Source: Streptosporangium carneum (lineage in GTDB: Bacteria; Actinomycetota; Actinomycetes; Streptosporangiales; Streptosporangiaceae). From it: DNA of 64,000 nt. The notes below the pieces were generated by a model. The model was not told the DNA's origin. It saw nothing but the letters and a program-made list of their open reading frames with translations, and made no database searches. The position numbers and the translations under genes were made by a program. The DNA lies in assembly GCF_027922005.1 (NCBI RefSeq), contig NZ_BSEV01000035.1:1-64000 (forward strand), given 5' to 3'. This document shows positions 17,911 to 24,790 of the stretch, in pieces. Position 1 is the stretch's first letter; every line of letters begins with the position of its first letter.

Positions 17911-18726
17911 TCACCCGTCCAGGGGACGGGTGCGCTGAGACCGGGCAGATGCGTACAGACACACCGCGGCGGCGGTCGCGAGGTTGAGGCTCTCCGCCCG
18001 TCCGTAGATCGGCACCCTGACCACCTCGTCGGCCTCCCGCAGGATCTCCTCGGGCAGGCCCCAGGCCTCGTTGCCGAAGATCCAGGCGGTCGGCCCCGAC
18101 AGGTCCACGTCGTCCAGCGTCCGCGTTCCCGCGCCGTCCGCGGCGAGCACCCGCAGGCCCGAGTCCTTGAGCCTCCGTACGGCCTGCGTGACCGGCGTGC
18201 CGGTGACGACGGGCAGATGGAAGAGGCTTCCCGCGCTGGCCCGCACGCACTTGCCGTTGTAGGGGTCGACGGAGGCGTCGGTGAAGACCACCGCGTCGGC
18301 GCCGGCCGCGTCCGCGGTGCGCAGCACGGTTCCGGCGTTGCCGGGGTCGCGGACGTGGGCGAGCACCGCCACCAGCCTGGCGTCGGCGGTGACGGCGGTG
18401 TCGAGGGGGACGTGCACGAACCGGCACACCGCCAGCAACCCCTGGGGGGTGACGGTCTGGGCCAGCTCCGCCATGACCTCGCCGCTGGCCCGGTGCAGGG
18501 GCACCCCGGCCGCCGCCGCGGCGGCGACGATCTCGGCGTGCCGCAGCTCCGCCTCGGCGGTGGCGAACAGCTCGGTCACGACGCCGCCCAGCTCCAGCGC
18601 CTCGCGGACCGCCTGCGGCCCCTCGGCCAGGAAGGACCGGTCACGATCCCTGAAGGCCCGTTTGGTCAGCCGCCGCGCCGCCTTGACCCTCGGCGACTTG
18701 ATGTTGGTCAGCTCAGATCCCGCCAT
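17911..18726 (-). CDS. SpoU/TrmH-family RNA 2'-O-methyltransferase
   Basis: A 271-residue SPOUT-class methyltransferase that probably methylates rRNA or tRNA ribose. The N-terminal substrate-binding domain includes FLAEGPQAVREALE. The SAM-binding knot has the three family motifs: HVRDPGNAGTVLRTADAAGAD, IFGNEAWGLPEEI and VPIYGRAESLNLATAAAV. The ATG at 18726 follows a G-rich site; an extension to 18759 would overlap the rplT terminator. It sits directly after the infC-rpmI-rplT block. Confidence 0.92.
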   Translation of the reverse strand: MAGSELTNIKSPRVKAARRLTKRAFRDRDRSFLAEGPQAVREALELGGVVTELFATAEAELRHAEIVAAAAAAGVPLHRASGEVMAELAQTVTPQGLLAVCRFVHVPLDTAVTADARLVAVLAHVRDPGNAGTVLRTADAAGADAVVFTDASVDPYNGKCVRASAGSLFHLPVVTGTPVTQAVRRLKDSGLRVLAADGAGTRTLDDVDLSGPTAWIFGNEAWGLPEEILREADEVVRVPIYGRAESLNLATAAAVCLYASARSQRTRPLDG

Positions 18727-18750
18727 GCCCGTCCCCAAAGAAATGCGAAT

Positions 18751-18780
18751 GCGGCCCACAGCGTGATCGCTGTGGGCCGC
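18751..18780 (-). terminator. terminator of infC-rpmI-rplT
   Basis: Perfect 13-bp arms (18751-18763 and 18768-18780) with a TGAT loop lie 20 nt after the rplT stop. On the minus strand they are followed by a moderately T-rich stretch (ATTCGCATTTCTTT), a good intrinsic terminator. Confidence 0.9.
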
Positions 18781-18799
18781 ATGTTCGTCAGTGCCGGAT

Positions 18800-19183
18800 T
18801 CAGCCGGCGACCGGCGCGTTCACGTCGGCCGGCAGCGCCTTCTTGGCGGCCTCGACCAGCGTCGCGAACGTGGCGGCGTCGTTGACCGCGAGGTCGGCGA
18901 GGATCTTGCGGTCGACCTCGATGGAGGCCAGGCGCAGACCCTGGATGAGACGGTTGTAGGTGATGCCGTTCTGGCGGGCAGCGGCGTTGATGCGCTGAAT
19001 CCACAGACGGCGGAAGGTGCCCTTGCGGTCCTTGCGGTCGCGGTAGGCGTAGGTCATCGAGTGGAGCATCTGCTCCTTGGCCTTGCGGTACAGCCTGGAG
19101 CGCTGCCCCCGGTAGCCCTTCGCCCGCTCGAGAACGACCTTGCGCTTCTTCTTGGCGTTGATCGCCCGCTTCACGCGTGCCAT
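18800..19183 (-). CDS. rplT: 50S ribosomal protein L20
   Basis: A 127-residue basic protein of the large subunit and an early assembly factor. The N-terminal RNA-binding extension is [15 protein letters not shown]. The conserved globular block includes [18 protein letters not shown] and [13 protein letters not shown]20 controls the infC operon translationally in some bacteria; no obvious L20 mimic is visible here. It follows rpmI by 24 nt. Confidence 0.98.
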   Translation of the reverse strand: MARVKRAINAKKKRKVVLERAKGYRGQRSRLYRKAKEQMLHSMTYAYRDRKDRKGTFRRLWIQRINAAARQNGITYNRLIQGLRLASIEVDRKILADLAVNDAATFATLVEAAKKALPADVNAPVAG

Positions 19184-19207
19184 GTGTATCTATCTCCCCG
19201 GGGGCCG

Positions 19208-19402
19208 TTACTTAGCGAGCAGCTTCTTGATCTTCTTGGCGTCGGCGTCAGAGAGCACGACCTCGGGCTTGAGACGACGCGTCAGCTTGGACGACTTCCA
19301 CTCGTTGTAGTGCGCGCGGTTGGCGCGGCGGCGCTTGATCTTGCCGGAGCCGGTGAGCCGGAACCGCTTCTTCGCACCGCTGTGCGTCTTCATCTTCGGC
19401 AT
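19208..19402 (-). CDS. rpmI: 50S ribosomal protein L35
   Basis: A 64-residue, very basic large-subunit protein. The N-terminal [21 protein letters not shown] and the block [11 protein letters not shown] are diagnostic. A GGGAGAG site precedes the ATG. It is part of the conserved infC-rpmI-rplT operon. Confidence 0.98.
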   Translation of the reverse strand: MPKMKTHSGAKKRFRLTGSGKIKRRRANRAHYNEWKSSKLTRRLKPEVVLSDADAKKIKKLLAK

Positions 19403-19472
19403 CTCAGCCGTCTCTCCCTCGATCGTGCCGATGTCCCGGGCCGGTAACCCGAGTCAAGGGCATGCCTGACTG

Positions 19473-19492
19473 CGAGACCGGACCCGGTCTCG
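19473..19492 (-). other. hairpin between infC and rpmI
   Basis: A 9-bp inverted repeat (19473-19481 with 19484-19492) with a 2-nt centre sits in the 130-nt gap between infC and rpmI. It could tune the ratio of IF-3 to L35/L20 by partial termination or processing. There is no T-tract. Confidence 0.4.
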
Positions 19493-19532
19493 GCTTCATC
19501 TCGCGACTACCTGACGGTTCAGGCTATGCGAG

Positions 19533-20150
19533 TCACTCCTGCGGAGCGGCCACCTGGTCCTCGACCGGCTCGCTGCTTCCCGGGGTGTCCTCGTCACGCC
19601 GCGCCTTGGCCGCCGCCTTCTCGGCCTTGGCCTCAGCCTTCTTCTTGTGCGGCCCGATCACCATGATCATGTTACGACCGTCCTGCTTGGGCTGGGACTC
19701 GACGAAGCCCAGCTCCGTGACGTCCTCCGCCAGCCGCTGCAGGAGCCGGAACCCCAGCTCGGGCCGGGACTGCTCACGCCCGCGGAACATGATCGTGACC
19801 TTGACCTTGTCTCCCGCCTTGAGGAACCGCACCACGTGACCCTTCTTGGTCTCGTAGTCGTGCGGGTCGATCTTCGGCCGGAGCTTGATCTCCTTGATGA
19901 TCGTGTACGCCTGGTTGCGCCGCGCCTCGCGTGCCTTCATCGCGGACTCGTACTTGAACTTGCCGTAGTCCATGAGCTTGCACACGGGCGGGCGAGCCGT
20001 AGCCGCGACCTCGACGAGGTCGAGGTCGGCTTCCTGAGCCAGCTTCAGAGCATCGCCGATCGAGACGATGCCAACCTGTTCGCCGTTCGGGCCGACGAGG
20101 CGGACCTCGGGGACGCGAATACGGTCGTTGATGCGGGGCTCGGCGCTGAT
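19533..20150 (-). CDS. infC: translation initiation factor IF-3 (ATC start)
   Basis: A 205-residue factor that prevents subunit joining and monitors initiator tRNA. The N-domain begins [20 protein letters not shown] and ends with the linker [15 protein letters not shown]; the C-domain includes [17 protein letters not shown]. The C-terminal tail is long and charged (from about residue 175), as in other actinobacteria. The only site-supported start is ATC at 20150, four bases after AGGAGG. Rare AUU/AUC starts are classic for infC and let IF-3 repress its own translation. A frame open to 20411 has no ribosome site and does not resemble IF-3. Confidence 0.95.
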   Translation of the reverse strand: MSAEPRINDRIRVPEVRLVGPNGEQVGIVSIGDALKLAQEADLDLVEVAATARPPVCKLMDYGKFKYESAMKAREARRNQAYTIIKEIKLRPKIDPHDYETKKGHVVRFLKAGDKVKVTIMFRGREQSRPELGFRLLQRLAEDVTELGFVESQPKQDGRNMIMVIGPHKKKAEAKAEKAAAKARRDEDTPGSSEPVEDQVAAPQE

Positions 20151-20420
20151 GGGGCCTCCTAGGTTGCGATCCGCCGCCGTCCTTGCAGGCGGCTTTGCAC
20201 ATACTCGATCGTGCCGGGAGGTCGCGGAACGCAGGCCGTTTCCAGGTCGAGAAGCGCGAAATGCCCCGCACGTCGCGCATGCGGGGCCACATGAGTCCGT
20301 CGGTTTCGAAACCGCGAACTCCCCGGAGTCATCCGGCTGTGATCCTGGACCTGCCGACCTCGCGGTCGACCAGGTGGGAGGTGAACCTCCGCTTGCGCGT
20401 CCAGCAGGCATGCCGGACCG
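20151..20420 (-). promoter_or_regulatory. infC leader with attenuator-like hairpin
   Basis: About 390 nt separate infC from the divergent padR gene and contain no credible reading frame. The leader carries the AGGAGG site (20155-20160) and a hairpin with 8-bp GC arms (20263-20270 and 20280-20287). On the minus strand the hairpin is followed by ATTTCGCGCTTCT, which makes it terminator-like, so transcription attenuation of infC is possible. A short dyad (ggaggttcacctcc) lies near 20380. Confidence 0.5.
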
Positions 20421-20525
20421 ATCGAGTAATCACACTACCACAACCACGGACACCCACCGAATCATCCCGGAGACCATCCCCTCGGAGCCACTTTTCCGCA
20501 ACCCGTTGCCCAATATGCCGATGGT

Positions 20526-20541
20526 CGATATATAAAGATCG
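20526..20541 (+). promoter_or_regulatory. padR promoter and dyad, leaderless start
   Basis: The AT-rich TATATA (20529-20534) sits about 9 bases before the padR ATG, so transcription should begin at or next to the start codon. It is framed by CGAT (20526-20529) and ATCG (20538-20541), a dyad that PadR could use to repress itself. The boxes are seen; autoregulation is inferred. Confidence 0.45.
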
Positions 20542-20542
20542 T

Positions 20543-20908
20543 ATGAGTGAACGATCGATGCAGGAACCCACGTTCCTGATCCTCACGGCCCTGGCCGCGG
20601 GTCCCCAGCACGGCTACGGGGTGATCACCGACGTCCAGGAGATCTCCGGCGGCCGGGTGCGGCTGCGGGCCGGCACGCTGTACGCCGCCTTCGACCGCCT
20701 GGAATCGGAGGGCCTCGTCGCCGCCGACCGCGAGGAGATCGTGGACGGCCGCGTACGGCGCTACTACCGGCTGACCGAGGAGGGGAGCACGCGTCTGGCC
20801 ACCGAGGCGGAACGGCTGCGCAGGCACGCGGAGGCGGCGTCGGCCCGGCTGCGCGTCCGGCTCGCCGGCGGGGCGTTCCTGCTCCGCCTCACCGGGGGTG
20901 AGGCATGA
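20543..20908 (+). CDS. PadR-family transcriptional regulator
   Basis: A 121-residue winged-helix repressor. The PadR signature is the HGYGVITDVQEISGGRVRLRAGTLY region, with the recognition helix near TLYAAFDRLESEGLV and the wing RVRRYYRLTEEG. The short C-terminal helix serves dimerisation. The ATG at 20543 has no ribosome site and a -10 box immediately upstream, so it is probably leaderless. It overlaps the next gene by 4 nt. PadR paired with a membrane protein is a common actinobacterial arrangement in which the regulator controls the membrane gene. Confidence 0.92.
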   Translation: MSERSMQEPTFLILTALAAGPQHGYGVITDVQEISGGRVRLRAGTLYAAFDRLESEGLVAADREEIVDGRVRRYYRLTEEGSTRLATEAERLRRHAEAASARLRVRLAGGAFLLRLTGGEA

Positions 20909-21876
20909 GCGCACTGGAGGACCGCTACCGCAGGCTGCTCGTCTTCTACCCCAGGGAGCACCGGGCACGGCACGGGGAGGAGATGGTGGGGGTGATGCTC
21001 GCCCGGACGGAGGCGGGGCGACGTCACCCCGACCCGGGTGACGTGCTCGACGTCGTCAGGGGCGGACTCCAGATCCGCCTCCGGCACGCCTTCGGCCCGG
21101 GAAGCGCGACGTACTGGCGCGACGCGCTGAACATCGCCGCGATCGTCGCGCCGCTGTACTTCCTGGTCACCGAACTCGGCGTGTGGGGCATGGCGCTCTG
21201 GGTCTCTGGCGCGCTGCCTGTCTCCTACACGCTGCTGCCGCTCTCCCTCGCGCTCCCCCAGTTCCTGACGATCGGCCTGGCCCTGCGTGGCATGCGGTGG
21301 AGCGCCGCGGCCTGCGCGTGGATCTGGGTGGTCGTGAACACGGTGATGAGCGTGAGGTTCCGCATGGACCCGAGCGTCTCTCCCGGGCAGAGCGCGACCT
21401 CCCTGCCGCTGGACTTCCCCTTCGTCTCCCTCGCCACGGCCTTCGACGTGCTGCCCGCCGTGATCGTCGCGCTCCTGCTGACGCTCGCGCCCCGTCCGGC
21501 GGAGGGAGCGACGCTGATCGGCCGCGGAAAGCTCCTGCGCTGGGTCGTGACGGCGGTCCTGACGCTGAACGTGGTCGGCGCTCTGGAGTACTTCCTGACC
21601 CCCGAGGTCATGCCTGACGGGATGGCCGTGACGGCACTGCTCTGCATGGCCTGCGGAGCCGCCAGCCGCACCCCGACGGGCCGCCGCGTCCTGGCGCTCC
21701 TGCTTCCGCCGCTCGCGGTGATCTACCAGGGTGTGCCGCTGGGCGGCCCGTACGACTCCGACTGGTTCCCGCTGGGCGTGCGGGTGCTGGTCGCCGCCGT
21801 CATCTTCGTCGTGGCCAGGCAGGGCTTCCGGCCGTACGGCTCGGGGACGGTCAGCTACCCGGAGCCGCTCGCCTGA
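20905..21876 (+). CDS. PadR-associated multi-pass membrane protein
   Basis: A 323-residue protein with a soluble N-terminus starting LEDRYRRLLVFYPREHRARHGEEM, a block typical of membrane proteins encoded next to PadR regulators. About eight hydrophobic segments follow between residues 75 and 310. Function is unknown. The ATG sits in an ATGA overlap with padR. Its last 26 bases overlap the 3' end of aroE on the opposite strand. Confidence 0.8.
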   Translation: MSALEDRYRRLLVFYPREHRARHGEEMVGVMLARTEAGRRHPDPGDVLDVVRGGLQIRLRHAFGPGSATYWRDALNIAAIVAPLYFLVTELGVWGMALWVSGALPVSYTLLPLSLALPQFLTIGLALRGMRWSAAACAWIWVVVNTVMSVRFRMDPSVSPGQSATSLPLDFPFVSLATAFDVLPAVIVALLLTLAPRPAEGATLIGRGKLLRWVVTAVLTLNVVGALEYFLTPEVMPDGMAVTALLCMACGAASRTPTGRRVLALLLPPLAVIYQGVPLGGPYDSDWFPLGVRVLVAAVIFVVARQGFRPYGSGTVSYPEPLA

Positions 21877-22678
21877 CGATCTCGGCCTTGCCCGCCGCGC
21901 GCATCGCCTCGACCGGCACGTCGGTCCGGCCGGTCATCATCTCGACCTGCCGGACCGCCTGGTGCAGCAGCATCGGGAAGCCGCCGATCACGACGCCGCC
22001 CCCGTCCGAGACGGCCGACGCCAGACGGGTCGGCCACGGGGCGTAGACCACGTCGAAGAGAGCGGGGACCCCGGCCGCCAGGCCGGCGAAGCCGTCGGCG
22101 GCTCCCGCGGGCAGGGTCGAGACGAGCAGGTCCACGTCCAGGACCGTCTCCAGCTTGTCGAAGGTCCGCAGCGACAGGGTGGTGCCCAGCCGCTCGGCGA
22201 CCTCGGCGGTCTCCCCTGCCCTGGCCTGGTCGCGGACCACCAGGTTGACCTCGGACAGGCCGAGCTCGCGCAGGGCCGCCAGCGTCGAGGCGGCCGTCGC
22301 TCCCCCGCCGAGGATCGTCGCGCTCGAGGGCGGCGCGATCCCGGCCTCGGCGATCGCCTGGACGATGCCGTGGACGTCGGTGTTGTCCCCGTGGCGGCCG
22401 CCCTCCGAGAAGATCACGGTGTTGGCCCCGCCGACCTGGACCGCCAGGTCGGAGACCGTGTCGAGCAGCGGCAGCACGGCGCGCTTGAGCGGCATGGTCA
22501 GCGACAGGCCCGCCCACTCCGGCCCGAGCCCGTCGACCAGGCCCGCCAGCCCCGCCTCGTCGCACTCGAACGCCTCGTACTGCCAGTCGTACAGGCCGAG
22601 CCCCTCGTACGCGGCACGGTGCAGGTGCGGCGAGAGGGAGTGGGCGATGGGAGATCCGAGAACCGCCGCCTTCATCAT
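21851..22678 (-). CDS. aroE: shikimate dehydrogenase
   Basis: NADPH-dependent reduction of 3-dehydroshikimate, the fourth shikimate-pathway step. The 275-residue protein has the substrate-site LGSPIAHSLSPHLHRAAY, the catalytic-Lys region LSLTMPLKRAVLPL, GANTVIF, GDNTDVHGIV, and the NADP loop ILGGGATAAST. The ATG at 22678 overlaps the mltG stop (ATGA). mltG-aroE adjacency is conserved in actinobacteria. The tail overlaps the convergent membrane gene. Confidence 0.95.
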   Translation of the reverse strand: MMKAAVLGSPIAHSLSPHLHRAAYEGLGLYDWQYEAFECDEAGLAGLVDGLGPEWAGLSLTMPLKRAVLPLLDTVSDLAVQVGGANTVIFSEGGRHGDNTDVHGIVQAIAEAGIAPPSSATILGGGATAASTLAALRELGLSEVNLVVRDQARAGETAEVAERLGTTLSLRTFDKLETVLDVDLLVSTLPAGAADGFAGLAAGVPALFDVVYAPWPTRLASAVSDGGGVVIGGFPMLLHQAVRQVEMMTGRTDVPVEAMRAAGKAEIVRRAAPGS

Positions 22679-23826
22679 CCGCTCCCGCGGTTCTTCTCGA
22701 ACTCCGCCTTCAGCCGGAGGAACTCCGCCTCGGTGGAGGCGAACTTGGTGATGCCCCGCTTCGGATCCGTGGTCACGAACCAGACCCAGGCGCCCTTCGC
22801 CGGGTTGAGCGCCGCCTGGATGGCGTGGTCGCCGGGGTTGGCGATGGGGCCGGGAGGCAGGCCCGTGTGCATGTAGGTGTTGTAGGGCGACTTGCTCTGC
22901 AGGTCCTCGTTGGTGGCGGAGATGCCGTACTTGTTCAGCCCGTACATCACCGTGCTGTCCATCTCGAGCTTGCGGTTGGTGTCGAGACGGTTGTAGATGA
23001 CGCGGGCCACCTTCGGCATGTCCTGGAGGTTGCCGGACTCGGCCTGGACGATGCTGGCGATCGTCATGATCTCGTGGGGCGTGTGACCGAGGCCCTTGGC
23101 CGCCGACTTCAGCCCGTCCTTCTCCGCGGTCTGGTTGAAGCGGTCGACCATCGCGGTCAGGATGTCCGCCGCGGTCATCTTGGGGGTGATGTCGTAGGTG
23201 GCGGGGAAGGCGTAGCCCTCCAGGCGGCCCTTGGCGTAGCCGGGCAGGCCGAGCGCCTTGACGTTCTTGGAGGCCTGCTGGAAGTCCTTGAGCGGCTTGC
23301 CCGTCTCCTTCGCGAGCGTCGTCAGGGTGTCCGACAGGCGCAGGCCCTCCTTGAGGGTCACCCGCTCCAGCAGCCGCAGGGTCGGGTCGAGCAGCTTGAC
23401 GGCCGCCGCCGCGGACATCTGCTTGCGCATGCGGTACTCGCCGGGCTGCAGCGAGGAGCTCTTGCCCGCGTCGGCGACGGCGCCGGTGAAGGTCCTGGCG
23501 CTCTTGACCACGCCCTGCTTCTCCAGGGTCTGCGCGACGTCGGAGGCGGTCTGCCCGTCCTTGATCTCCACGACGACCTCGCCGGCGCCCTCGCCGGTGT
23601 AGTCCTCGGGGGTCATCACACCGCGCAGCCAGGTGTAGCCGTAGAAGCCCGCCGCGCCTATGCCGCCCAGCAGGACGATGACCGCGAGCATCGGGGCGAG
23701 GAACCCTCCCCGGTTGCGGCGCCGTCTGCGGCGGCGGCCGCGTCGCCCCGAGGGCGCGCGGGAGCCGCGCCGTGACCCGTCGTCGTCCTCGGCGCCGACC
23801 AGAAAGTCCATATCGAGCCCGTTCAT
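22675..23826 (-). CDS. mltG: endolytic murein transglycosylase MltG (YceG-like)
   Basis: Cleaves nascent peptidoglycan glycan strands at the membrane. From the ATG at 23826 it is 383 residues. A cytoplasmic Arg-rich stretch (about 19-40) precedes one membrane helix (about 43-66). A LysM-like region follows (VEIKDGQTASDVAQTLEKQG), then the catalytic domain with Glu263 in IASIVQAESGN, and a C-terminal NPAKGAWVWFV...ITKF block. The start is uncertain: TTG at 23841 and ATG at 23811 are alternatives, and none has a strong ribosome site. It is coupled to aroE. Confidence 0.92.
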   Translation of the reverse strand: MNGLDMDFLVGAEDDDGSRRGSRAPSGRRGRRRRRRRNRGGFLAPMLAVIVLLGGIGAAGFYGYTWLRGVMTPEDYTGEGAGEVVVEIKDGQTASDVAQTLEKQGVVKSARTFTGAVADAGKSSSLQPGEYRMRKQMSAAAAVKLLDPTLRLLERVTLKEGLRLSDTLTTLAKETGKPLKDFQQASKNVKALGLPGYAKGRLEGYAFPATYDITPKMTAADILTAMVDRFNQTAEKDGLKSAAKGLGHTPHEIMTIASIVQAESGNLQDMPKVARVIYNRLDTNRKLEMDSTVMYGLNKYGISATNEDLQSKSPYNTYMHTGLPPGPIANPGDHAIQAALNPAKGAWVWFVTTDPKRGITKFASTEAEFLRLKAEFEKNRGSG

Positions 23827-23989
23827 AGATGCGCTGGCCAATCTCCCGGTAGGGACGGCCTGGCGTCAAGCGGGTCTGCCAAACCGAGGGGGGACCCCGG
23901 AGCCGACACCGCGGTTCGCCTGGCGCCTTCGCGCGAGCCATCGATGTGGACCGCCGCATGCCGCGAAACGGGGGGTATTCCGCCGGACA

Positions 23990-24241
23990 TCAACGCGTCC
24001 CGAGGTATCTGTTCAGCTGTTCCCGGTATCTCACAAACTCACTCTCTTTGTCAGTGAATTTCGTGATTCTATGCTCCGGATCCATGGCGACAAACCATAG
24101 CCAATCACCTTGACCTGGCCGCTGGACAGCTCTCAGTGCCTTCTCCTCGGGATTTTCCGCAGATCCGAGCGGCGGACCCAACCTCGGACAGACGACGTAC
24201 GGAGGCCTCACCCCCGCGCCCCTCGACCGCGAGCGGCTCAC
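23990..24241 (-). CDS. mini-protein resembling the MltG C-terminus
   Basis: An 83-residue frame whose GTG start overlaps the ruvX stop by 4 nt (GTGA), so it would be translated by re-initiation. Residues 14-83 follow the extreme C-terminus of MltG: GPPLGS.ENP.EKAL.A, GDWLWFV, a DP pair, RITKF and SEFVRYREQ align by eye with GLPPGPIANP, GAWVWFV, DP, GITKF and AEFLRLKAE of the mltG product 160 nt downstream. It has no membrane helix and no catalytic Glu region, so it cannot be a lytic enzyme by itself. It could be a decayed tandem copy or a retained accessory module. Confidence 0.65.
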   Translation of the reverse strand: MSRSRSRGAGVRPPYVVCPRLGPPLGSAENPEEKALRAVQRPGQGDWLWFVAMDPEHRITKFTDKESEFVRYREQLNRYLGTR

Positions 24242-24735
24242 CGCACGGTCCCACCGCTCGGCTCCCCGCCGGACGGCCCTCCCGGCGGCTCGACGGGCCT
24301 GCCCGGCGGCCTGCCGGTGGCGCGCTCACTGTCCAGGGCCGCCTGGAGCAGCACGACGGCCGCCGCCTGGTCGACCACGCCGCGCTGGTTCCTGGCCTTG
24401 ACCCCGCTGGCCCGCAGGCCCTGCTGGGCGGTGACCGTGGTCAGCCGCTCGTCGAAAAGACACACCGGGACGGGAACGACCCGCGACGAGAGACGGACGG
24501 CGAACTCGCGTGCCGCCTCGGCCGCCTGTCCCTCACGCCCGGACAGCGAGGTGGGCAGGCCGACCACGATCTCGACGACCTCGTACTCGGCCGCGATCTC
24601 CGCGAGCCGGTCCAGGTCGCCCCTGCCGCGCCGTACGGTCTCCACCGGCGTGGCCAGCAATCCGGAGGGATCGCTGCGAGCCACGCCGATGCGGACCGAG
24701 CCGACGTCGACGCCAAGTCGAATGCCGCTTCTCAT
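24238..24735 (-). CDS. ruvX: Holliday-junction resolvase-like RNase RuvX (YqgF)
   Basis: An RNase H-fold nuclease (165 residues) linked to rRNA processing and recombination. Features are the first catalytic strand [13 protein letters not shown] with its Asp, the [10 protein letters not shown] block, [11 protein letters not shown] with a catalytic Glu, and [11 protein letters not shown] with the last Asp. The C-terminus carries a Pro/Gly-rich tail of about 25 residues. Three ATGs run in tandem; the third (24735) is chosen because GGAGG is eight bases upstream. It lies after the alaS terminator-like hairpin. Confidence 0.93.
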   Translation of the reverse strand: MRSGIRLGVDVGSVRIGVARSDPSGLLATPVETVRRGRGDLDRLAEIAAEYEVVEIVVGLPTSLSGREGQAAEAAREFAVRLSSRVVPVPVCLFDERLTTVTAQQGLRASGVKARNQRGVVDQAAAVVLLQAALDSERATGRPPGRPVEPPGGPSGGEPSGGTVR

Positions 24736-24748
24736 CATCATTGCCTCC

Positions 24749-24778
24749 GCCTTGCGAGCCGTGTCCGACTCGCAAGGC
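24749..24778 (-). terminator. hairpin after alaS
   Basis: Ten-base arms (24749-24758 and 24769-24778) with a 10-nt loop fill the gap between the alaS stop and the ruvX ribosome site. There is no T-tract. It may only partly terminate, so ruvX can still be co-transcribed. Confidence 0.6.
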
Positions 24779-24790
24779 GTCGTCGACCGC

